DNA from: Puccinellia tenuiflora
Taxonomy: Eukaryota > Streptophyta > Magnoliopsida > Poales > Poaceae
Length of the DNA: 64,000 nucleotides
NCBI GenBank assembly: GCA_012064385.1
Contig: QRDG01000525.1
Span: forward strand, 518,222-582,221
Direction of reading: 5' to 3'
The position numbers were made by a program, and so were the translations under genes. This document shows positions 49,301 to 57,232 of this stretch, in pieces. Position 1 is the first letter of the stretch. Every line of letters starts with the position of its first letter. The notes beneath the pieces are model-generated. The model saw only the letters and a program-made list of their open reading frames with translations, had not been told where the DNA came from and ran no database searches.

Positions 49301-50016
49301 TTTTAGATCTTTGTCTTCATGCTTATCATGGTGAGCATGTTGATTTTATTGGCTAAATGTTCTCACTCGCTCTTGGTTTTTTCAATTGGTTTTAGTTTCC
49401 AATTGGTATCCTTGAGCTCGTGAACTTATTCCTTTTGAAAAGATCTTTGTATCTTGGTTGGGCATATCTTATGGTTTCATCTTTAAAATTTGGTATCTCC
49501 TTATGGCTCAACCATATCTTTGGTGCAAGTGCTATGATTTGCTTTTGCTTTATGCACACTTGCACTTGTTGCGTGTTCTAGATAATTTTGGGGGAGTGAG
49601 GATTCCATATTTGTGCACTCCTCAATAGTGCATGAACATTGGGGAGCTTCTTCATTTTTATTTAGAACTCTTGTTTTGGATCTTTTGATTGCCTATCTCC
49701 TTTGTGGATATGTTTAGAATGATTTCATCCCTTTGCAATCTTTGGATCCTCAATATAGTTTGATTTCCTCTAATTATTCGTCAATGGATATGTGCATTTG
49801 AGGAACTCGTATTATATTGTCTTTCTAAATTTTTCCTCCCATTTCGGCAATCGATGCCAATGGGGGGGGGGGAAGTTTAGAGGGTTCAAGGTAATTTGGG
49901 TTTTATGCTTTTGTTGCATTTGCCCTTAATGCGCTTGCATCCTTGCTTGTTTGTCCTGCAAGGTTGCTTTATTCTTTATAGAAACCATCTTAAAAAGGGA
50001 TTGTCATCAATTACCA
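46395..50016 (+). other. Long non-coding 3' region of the Copia element, in place of pol
   Basis: 3.6 kb of T-rich sequence with no protein domain on either strand. The short hydrophobic frames at 47096-47290 and 47747-47953 are products of T-rich composition. TTGGTAT recurs many times. Polypurine-tract-like GGGGGAG runs occur near 46814, 47017, 47667, 49590 and 49862, plus GGGGAG near 49643. Long 3' untranslated regions of this sort are known in Maximus/SIRE-type Copia elements. Confidence 0.75.
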
Positions 50017-50029
50017 AAATGGGGAAGAT
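50017..50029 (+). other. Polypurine tract before the 3' LTR
   Basis: AAATGGGGAAGAT directly precedes the TGAAAG start of the 3' LTR, the position where plus-strand cDNA synthesis would be primed. Confidence 0.8.
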
Positions 50030-52320
50030 TGAAAGTGCATGGTTGCCCCCATGTGTGGTTTTGGCAATTAATGACAATCTCTATGGACTAATGTTTGTAT
50101 TGAGCTATATTTGTAGGAGTGTCCATAAGCATTGCTTGATCTCCATTTGTTGGAGTCAAGGCTAAGTGAAGAAGATTATGTGTTGATCAAGGCTAAGTGT
50201 GGGTTGATCAACACTCAAGTCCAAGTGAAGATATGTCGAAGAGTGCTTCTCCCACATTGGTGTACGGGGGAGCAACATGTGAAGCTTCACCAAGCGAAGT
50301 GCAATCAAGAAAGGTGGTTCGTCTTGAGGAGATGAAGATCATCATCATCGACCTCAAGGGGATTAATGCGCAAGGCAAAGGTATGATCTTGATAGGGTTT
50401 CTATTTTACCGGTCTCATGATGTTAGTTGAGAGACCGGATTATAGGATAGTGAACCGTACTATCAAGAGGGGCCCTCAACCGAGTATCTCGATCGTATCG
50501 TGCGTGGAGAGCTCAAACCTTTTGCATCCTTGCATCCTTGCAATCATCTTTATTGGTTCTTATTTGACTCTTATCGTGGTGTGGTCTTGGTGCTTGTCGT
50601 GCTTGTCATGACAAGGCTAAGTTCACCGAAAACGGTTTTCATATGCGTCTTCTATTGCGTTTTCGGTTTTGGAGATTTTGTCGGTTCGTCTCTATGGAAG
50701 GGTTCTCTCTTCCATTTATTAGAAAAATCTCCATTGCTTGGTTTCAATATTTTTACTTTTTATACGGTAGCATTTGTCGTCCTCTTTCCAACAAAATTGG
50801 ATTCACTCGATTCGGACTTCAGTTGCAAAATTTATGTGTGTTCTGGTTTTTCTGTCTAGATCTAGCCCGGAGATGGTCCGGAGTCTCCGGTACCACCGGA
50901 GTCTCCAGCCAAAAAGGACCCGGACACTCCGGTCCTGTGTTTTTCGGCACCCTGTGTTCATTTTGTGGTGCGGTACTGTATTGGGGTCCGGAGGTACCCT
51001 GGAGATAGTCCGGAGTCTCCGGTCTGCCGGAGTCTCCGGCCCAAAGGACCCGGAATCTCCGGCCTCAAACTTTTTCTCTAACCTTTGCATCTTTGTGGTG
51101 TGGTACTGGATAGAGGCCCGGAGCATACCCGGAGTGTGTCCGGAGTCTCCGGCCTGGCCGGAGTCTCTGGCCCTCTGGACCGGATTCTCCGGTCTACCCC
51201 GATGACCCAGCAAGCCCAGAGCTTGGCCGGAATCTCCGGCCCGAGCCGGAGTCTCCGGCCCACTTACACCGAAATCTCCGGCCTGCGCAGGCTGTAATGG
51301 CTAGTTTTTGGGGGAGGCTATAAATAGCCTCCTTCTTGCCCAAGAGCTGGCTGCTCACTCACTCCCTCTCTCCATCATTGTTGCAAACCTTCTGAGCTTG
51401 ATTCCTCTCAATCCCTCCAATGATTCTTTCCCAAATTTAGGGATTCAAGAGAGGAGATCTAGATCTACAACTCCACCAATCACTTTCTCCTCTTTTTGAG
51501 GGAAATCTTTGGATCTAGATTGTGGGATTCATTTGTTGAGTTCCTCTTTGTTCTTCCTCTTAAATCTCTCCATAGCATTAGTTGCTTTGGTTGGATTTTC
51601 GAGAGAAGGATTTGACCACTTGGTGTGTTCTTGCCTCTTGCATTAGTTGCATCGGGTTGTGCTCTCCACGAAGATTCGTGGGATCGAAGTTGAGAAGCTT
51701 GTTACCCTTGGTTGCATTGTGTTCCCAAGAACTTGTGCCTCTTGGGTGCATTGTGTACCCTAGACGGTTGGTGGTGCCGTGAAGACTTCGAGTTGTGAAG
51801 CTTCGGTACGATTTGGGAGCCCCCAATTGAGTTGTGGGTGTGTGCCCCAAGAACGGTGTAAAGGGCTCCAGATTCCGCCTTGAAGGATTCCGATAGTGGA
51901 AGGTGAAGCAGACCCTTGGGTGCGGTTCATCGGTGAATAGGGTGAGGACTTTGTGGCATCTTGAGTAGGCCTCTTGTGGCGAGCTCACACCCCTCCAACG
52001 AGACGTACTCCCTTAACAAGGAGGAAACTCGGGAATACATCCTCGTCTCTGCGTGCCTCAGTTATTTCTATACCCGAACTTATTACTTATGCAATTTACA
52101 TTGTGATAGCCTTCGTGCTTGAAGTTAATATATTGCTATCACCTTGTTGCTTGCCTTGCTTAGCATAAGTTGTTGGTGCACATAGTTGAACCTAGTAATT
52201 TAGGTTGTTGTCTTGTTAATTTAAACATTATTCCGCAATTATCAAGCCTTTAATTCGAAAAGGTTTTAATTGCCTATTCACCCCCCTCTAGGCGACATCT
52301 CGGCATTGTTTGTTCTTTCA
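50030..52320 (+). mobile_element. 3' LTR of the complete Copia element
   Basis: 2291 bases, TGAAAGTGCATGG to TTCTTTCA, followed by the target duplication ACCGT. It has its own TATA box at 51319-51326 and GGAGTCTCCGG cluster at about 50870-51290. Its private variants separate it from the three 5'-type LTR copies. Confidence 0.93.
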
Positions 52321-52325
52321 ACCGT

Positions 52326-53740
52326 CAACGAACGTGGACCTGCACACACTCAAACAATTACTTTGCCCCCAACGGCGGAAAGATTGTCAATCTTTCCTGT
52401 CTGCTGAAAACAAAGCGGTGAAATATATAGTGTAGTGGATGAAATTATGGAAACAGACCAGCGGAATAATGATGATGAAAAACAAGTAAATGAGGTTATA
52501 TATAATGTAAAAAGATGGACCGAGGGCCATGGGTTCACTAGTGGAGTCTCTCAAATAAATAAAATACTCATATGATGGGTAAACAAATTACAAGTAGGCA
52601 ATCGACAAGATTACGACACAAACTTAATTTAGCTATGACAAAGAGTTCATGGTAATATTTATGTAGGCATCACGAAAAGGAATAAAGACCGTTGAGTACA
52701 ACTGCATATTTGTCTAAAAAGTCCACCGTGGGATTTCTATCCAACCTGTCACCCATCGGTATTAAGTTGCAAGAACAGACAATTGCATTAAGCAAAGCAC
52801 ATAAAGTAATAAATATTAAACATCAAATAGATTTTAACACCGTTGTTTTACCCTTAGTAGCAACAGCACACCCTCGCCCTTAGACGTTTTTGTCACTCGT
52901 GCCCAGGAACAAAAGGGGGCATGAACCCACTATCTAGCATAAATACTCCCTCTTGGAAACACACATAATCACTTAGCCAAAGAAACTACACACACCAGAG
53001 AACATGCAAGATCATAAATGAACATATAAGAATCATGCACAATCTGATCATAACTTCATAATCCATCGGATCCCAGCAAACACATCACATAGCATTACAA
53101 TAGTCGATCTTGATCATGTTAGGCAGCTCACAAGATCATAATATATGAAGCAAAAGGGTGAGAGACTACCAACAAGGTGGAACTAGTCACAAATCATCCC
53201 GGAGGAAGGCATGGCTATGAAGAGCCCTTCGGGGTCGATCTCCCCTACGACAGGGTACCGGGATCAGCTTCAGAATCCCCCCGAACTAGGGTATATGGTG
53301 GCGGAAGCACGGGGTGACTTCTCTGCAAACTAATGGCCGCCTCGACGTTTTTAGGGTTAATATGATTTTATTGTCATCGGAGGGGGCCGAGGAGAGCCAC
53401 CACGGGCAGGGGCGGGTCCCACCCTTGGGTGGCCCCCTGGCCGCGTGTGCTGGCCCCCCTGGCCTGTAGGGCACCTCCGAGGCTGCCCTTTGGACTCCGT
53501 CTTCGTCTTGGCGTAAAAATAATTCCCGTAAATTTTCGTCCAGTACCGAGAATATTTTCGGAACTAAATTTGTTGAAATACAAAAAAAGCAAAAATAGGA
53601 AATTGGCACTGGGAATCTTGTCAATAGGTTAGTCCGAAAAAATGCATAAAAATGATGTAATATGATATTAAAAACATGTGACAACATCACAAAACTAGAA
53701 TGGAACAATCAAAAATTATAGATACGTTTGACACGTATCA
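52326..53740 (-). mobile_element. Gypsy-type LTR (Sabrina-like), minus strand, right part
   Basis: On the minus strand it starts TGATACGTGTCAAACGTATC at 53740 and continues with the ATAATTTTTGATTGTTCC and CTAACCTATTGACAAG segments. I recall this start as that of a very common Triticeae LTR, usually listed as Sabrina. Farther in, TTCACTAGTGGAGTCTCTC, CATGAACCCACTATC and AACATCACATAGC-like pieces agree. The Copia element interrupts it at 52320. No internal domain is visible, so it may be a solo LTR or a partial element. The open frames within it are not genes. Confidence 0.6.
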
Positions 53741-53813
53741 CCTACCTACTATTAGGGCGTACACTCAATCCCTAAACTGTAGGACTTATACTAAACCGAT
53801 TCTTTCTTTAACA
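53741..53813 (-). mobile_element. 73-bp stub of a Copia 3' LTR, minus strand
   Basis: On the minus strand GATTGAGGGGGAG (53826-53814) is a typical Copia polypurine tract and is followed by TGTTAAAGAAAG, the expected LTR start. After 73 bases it is cut off by the TGATACG start of the Gypsy-type LTR, which therefore inserted there later. Confidence 0.6.
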
Positions 53814-55097
53814 CTCCCCCTCAATCTAAACCTCATGTACAAGGTTAAGATTGGAACTAAATTTATCGAGTATGAGATGTATGACAGGTTTAATAAAAAT
53901 ATCAGCAAGCTGATCTTCAGAGGTGATGAACCGAACATCAAGCGCTCCCAAGACGACCTTCTCATGAACAATGTGGAAGTCGATATCAATATGCTTGGTG
54001 TAGGAATGAAACACGATACATACATCGCACCAAGATCATCACACCACATAATCGGCGGTCAAGGCTGATGGACACCAAGCTCCATCAAGACGGACTGAAT
54101 ACAGATTGCTTTAGAAGTGCCATTGGCTAATGCCTTGTACACAACCTCGGTACTAGAGCGGGATACGATGAGTTGCTTACGAGAGCTCTAGGAAATGAGA
54201 TTAGGCCCATGGAAAATAGAAAAACCACCTGTCGATTTGCGATCATCAGAACAACATGCCCAATCAGCATCAATGTATATATTCAGCCCCGATGATGATG
54301 CAGACTGAATACGTAATCCCGTGGAGACCGTGCCTTTCACATAGCAGAGAATCCGTTTGACTGTCATATAATGGGTAGTCGTGGGCTGAGACCAGGGATT
54401 TGTATTTCGTTTTCACAAATTTACCGGTCCTGAACGAAATGGGCGAATTTCAAGAATTTCGGATATTTCGGTGATTTTTCGGACAAAAAGATGGAAGCAA
54501 ATTTTGAAACTTAGAACGAAAATTTAATGAAATATGACCAAAATTTAAATTTTCGTGCAGATTTCAGTATAAATTTATATTTTTTATTTTGTTTTGCCGA
54601 AAATCCTTAAAATTCATAAGATTTCGTCCGGTAAATACATATACCAGTCCAAACCGAAATGGCCGGAATCCGTTTTTTTCGGACAAAATCCAAATCCCTG
54701 GCTGAGACAAGTACTGACAAATCTTGTTCACGGCAAAAGACAGATAAGGACGCATCTGGGTGAGAGACTGAAGGCCTCCAATTAGACTGTGATACCTGAA
54801 CACATCATCAGAACCGAGGGGATCACCAATATCCCAGGACAACCAATAAGTGACGGACATAGGCGTGGTGACTGGGCGACATTGCTCCATAATCGCACAG
54901 TGGAAGAGATCTAGTGCGTATTTATGTTGTGTTAGAACCATCCCCTGAGAAGTATAGGCAGCCTCGATGCCAAGAAAATGCTCAAGCCGGCCAAGATCCT
55001 TAATAGGACATGCAAAGCACGGAGTTTGAACCAAACGATTAATGGCAGAGGCAGAGAAAGTAGCAATGACCGTATCATCAACATAAACGATGTCCCT
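53814..55097 (-). pseudogene. pol: Copia reverse transcriptase/RNase H fragment
   Basis: On the minus strand the fragment starts with the reverse transcriptase catalytic YVDDT (55085-55071). It continues through KDLGRLEHFLGIE, HKYALDL, TTPMS and the LSFAVNKICQYL block. It resumes after an inserted MITE with HYMTVKRILCYVKGT, DADWACCSDDRKSTGG and the RNase H region, ending near LADIFIKPV before the polypurine tract. In-frame stops and frame changes occur in the RNase H part (for example the TAG near 54190). The N-terminal half of pol, integrase and gag are missing, cut at 55097. This is a different and older Copia element than the one at 41849. Confidence 0.85.
54393..54700. mobile_element. hAT-type MITE, 308 bp, with 8-bp target duplication
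   Basis: It starts CAGGGATTTG and ends CAAATCCCTG, and is flanked by exact GCTGAGAC repeats at 54385-54392 and 54701-54708. An 8-base duplication with CAGGG ends is the hAT signature. It is AT-rich and non-coding and splits the Copia pol fragment between the reverse transcriptase and RNase H parts. Confidence 0.88.
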
Positions 55098-55099
55098 AC

Positions 55100-55231
55100 A
55101 GGTAGGCTAAATCCACCTCATCCACAGGTACACCTTCTAATCGCCTATAAATAGCGACGTCCCTGCAGCGAACGGCACACAATGAGCGTCTACCTTTGCC
55201 ACCGAACCCAATGGTTGGATTTAGCCTACCT
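55100..55231. repeat. Short inverted-repeat segment, 132 bp
   Basis: AGGTAGGCTAAATCCA at 55100 and TGGATTTAGCCTACCT ending at 55231 are perfect inverted copies. A related direct copy, AGGTAGGTTGAATCCA, lies at 55352. The left one sits at the break of the Copia pol fragment. No target duplication is clear, so it may be a MITE remnant or an inverted duplication of captured sequence. Confidence 0.45.
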
Positions 55232-55452
55232 GCTGTCATGTTCCCTGGCATTATTGTTTTTGTCCTTGTTCGTCGGCCAGCCATTGGAGCCACCTCCTGT
55301 AGGTTGGTGAATAAGGACAACACAAGGACGCTGTTGGAAACACAAGCCCTCAGGTAGGTTGAATCCAACCACTGGATTAGGGTGACACAATGATGAATTG
55401 CCGAGGAGGTGGGAGTGGTGGTGGTGGAAGTGGTAGCCATGCCCCTCGGTCG
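55232..55452 (-). other. Possible captured gene fragment, unassigned
   Basis: A minus-strand frame (55459-55226) begins MDPTEGHGYHFHHHH and continues with an NPVVGFNLPEG segment. Its His-rich start and even codon use resemble a host gene 5' end more than transposon sequence. I cannot name a family. It is bounded by the 132-bp inverted repeat on one side and a hairpin on the other. It could be chance. Confidence 0.25.
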
Positions 55453-55552
55453 GATCCAAGCAGCTGCAAGGTGCTCTGATGATCTACAACATTCCCAACA
55501 CTTTTTGGGACGGTCGTTAGATCATCAGAGAAGTCTTGCGGCTGCTTGGATC
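55453..55552. repeat. 100-bp imperfect hairpin A
   Basis: GATCCAAGCAGCTGCAAG (55453-55470) pairs with CTTGCGGCTGCTTGGATC (55535-55552), TCTGATGATCTA (475-486 of this kb) with TAGATCATCAGA (518-529), and an inner TCCCAA with TTGGGA. The fold is nearly complete, like a small-RNA precursor or a foldback element. A related hairpin lies at 56912-57004 in the same orientation. Confidence 0.6.
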
Positions 55553-55764
55553 GAAGGTCGATTTGCTGCTCATGACGACGCGAGACGGATGCGCAAGCTT
55601 CCGGATGGGCAAAACCAGTGTTGGATCAGCCACATGGCCCTATATAAACCGTGTGTTTGGTGGAGAACAACCGGTGCTAAAGCTCTATTTTGGGCCGCGG
55701 CGTTTTTCGCGCGCGAAGCGCACCCCTTTCGTACCGGTTATATATTACAACCGGTACTAATGGG

Positions 55765-56037
55765 CTTTTGTTTTTTCTCTCTTATTTTTTCTTTCTTATG
55801 TTTTCTGTTTATTTTTTCTTTCTTATGTTTTCTGTTTATTTTTCTCTCTTATTTTTTCTATCTATTTGTTTGAGATTAGAGGTGAATTCATTTAATTAAA
55901 ATTTTTGGAATTTGAACTTAATTAAGTCATTAAACTTATAAATTCAATATCTTTTCATATGTTTATCAGAAAAAATGCAATTAAAATATCAAAAGCAAGT
56001 AGTAAACTAAACTACGATCACAGACAAGAGAACTGCA
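55765..56037. repeat. Pyrimidine-rich and AT-rich tract inside the CACTA element
   Basis: From 55765 to 55865 a ~28-base T/C-rich unit (TTTTTTCTTTCTTATGTTTTC) is repeated about two to three times. From there to 56037 the DNA is AT-rich with nothing recognisable. Confidence 0.6.
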
Positions 56038-56059
56038 ATGGCGATCACAGACTCTGAAA

Positions 56060-56350
56060 CTAACTTCGACCGGTTCCTGAGCCGCCGGCACTGCGCATCC
56101 AAAAAGAAGGAACCATCACAGGGTCATAGCTCACGTGAGAAGGAACCCTCTGAAGAAACGACCACCTACTGTCATACTGCCTATCCAATAGATACATGTA
56201 GCGACGGACGTGCTCATCCTCCTCCTTGATACGGCGACGTACCACCTCCTCGAGGGTCGGCTCCCTCTGCACCGAGCGTGGCCCACGCGACTGCCACCAC
56301 AGAAGGTAGCACCTCCCAGTGCCAGCCCGGTGGAGCCCAGTCCCGCACAT
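56060..56350 (-). CDS. Small CACTA-associated ORF, unassigned
   Basis: A 96-codon minus-strand frame with a charged, probably helical centre (TLEEVVRRRIKEEDEHVRR) followed by a Pro/Ser/Trp segment (VPSHV, MVPSFWMRSAGG). It lies downstream of the transposase on the same strand, where CACTA elements often carry a second, rapidly evolving gene (TNPA-like). The ORF may be one exon of a longer gene. I recognise no domain, and the start codon is uncertain. Confidence 0.4.
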   Translation of the reverse strand: MCGTGLHRAGTGRCYLLWWQSRGPRSVQREPTLEEVVRRRIKEEDEHVRRYMYLLDRQYDSRWSFLQRVPSHVSYDPVMVPSFWMRSAGGSGTGRS

Positions 56351-56544
56351 CGCCCCTCTGGTCCAACATGGACATCGTCACCGAGAACACCTAAGTCAAA
56401 AACGCCTAAGTCAAAATTTTGTTATAATGGAAGAGTGATGAGGTTGCAGATATGAGTTTAGATGTGATATGGCAATGGGGGCGAAGCCTACATATATATA
56501 GTGAGAAATTACGGGAAGACGAAGGCGGGAAGTGGTGGAAGAAG

Positions 56545-56810
56545 CACACGGATCGTGTGTTTCCTTCGAGAACTTGTGAGCCGTTGGATCAGAAGCACAC
56601 GGATCGTGTGTTTCCTTCGAGCGCTTGTGAGCCGTTGGATCGGAAGCACACGGATCGTGTGTTTCTTTAGAGCGCTTGTGAGCCGTTGGATCAGAAGCAC
56701 ACAGATCGTGTATTTCCTTCGAGCGCTTGTGAGCTGTTGGATCAGAAGCACACGGATCGTGTGTTTCTTTATAGCGCCTGTGAGCCGTTGGATCAGAAGC
56801 ACACGGATAT
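56545..56810. repeat. 51-bp tandem repeat, five copies plus a partial
   Basis: Units begin with CACACGGATCGTGTG at 56545, 56596, 56647, 56698, 56749 and 56800, a constant 51-base step. Each has the palindrome CACACGGATCGTGTG and the segment GAGCCGTTGGATCAGAAG. Because 51 is divisible by three, open frames run through on both strands as 17-residue repeats. Confidence 0.93.
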
Positions 56811-56911
56811 GAATATCCAACCAGAGGGAGTCACTCGGAGAGGCATGTCTATAAGAGAGGCAGGAGTACACTTCACAACCATCAACTGTGATGATATGTG
56901 ACACTTTTGGG

Positions 56912-57004
56912 AACCAGCGGCAAGGGCTTCTTTGATGATCTGGTATATCACCAACACTTGTTGGGACGGTTGCAGATCATCAGAGAAGTCTTGCAGCTGC
57001 TTGG
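56912..57004. repeat. 93-bp imperfect hairpin B
   Basis: The left arm AACCAGCGGCAAGG... (56912-56942) pairs with the right arm CAGATCATCAGAGAAGTC... (56973-57004). The loop contains a perfect CCAAC/GTTGG inner stem. The right arm is nearly identical to that of hairpin A at 55518-55552; the left arms are less alike. Confidence 0.6.
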
Positions 57005-57099
57005 ATCGAATGCCCGTTTAAAATGGGTAGGCTTCTCACCAGTTTTTGTTCTATCTAGGAATCCTTCAGTTCATCGACCGAATACAAATCATTCGGATT

Positions 57100-57169
57100 C
57101 CCGTCATACAGCCCAACGGTGCATTTGATATGCAGGCACTCACGAGCCACCGTTGGGCTGTATGACGGG
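57100..57169. repeat. Perfect 22-bp inverted repeat with 26-base loop
   Basis: CCCGTCATACAGCCCAACGG... at 57100-57121 and its exact reverse complement at 57148-57169. It lies about 65 bases beyond the transposase stop codon on the minus strand, so it may form the 3' end of the transposase transcript or belong to the subterminal region. Confidence 0.75.
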
Positions 57170-57232
57170 GAAACCGTGTGCATTTGATAAAAGGTTTAAT
57201 ACATTAATTATTACACATCACCAACAACATCC

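Larger units (their letters stand above)
41849..52320 (+). mobile_element. Complete gag-only Copia retrotransposon (TR-GAG type), 10.5 kb
   Basis: Two ~2.28-kb LTRs (TGAAAGTG...TTCTTTCA) flank an internal domain with primer binding site, gag and polypurine tract. A 5-base target duplication ACCGT lies at 41844-41848 and 52321-52325. No protease, integrase, reverse transcriptase or RNase H frame is visible between gag and the 3' LTR, so the element depends on enzymes from elsewhere. Gag ends near VTNLLGP-like codons, where SIRE/Maximus-lineage elements pass into pol, so I infer loss of pol from such an ancestor. It inserted into an older minus-strand LTR. Its 5' LTR and 5' gag were later copied into the tandem macro-repeat. 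Confidence 0.92.

Noticed and set aside
53286..53708. 140-residue minus-strand ORF at 53286-53708 as a gene.
   Set aside because: It lies in the Gypsy-type LTR, with no domain and typical LTR sequence on both sides.
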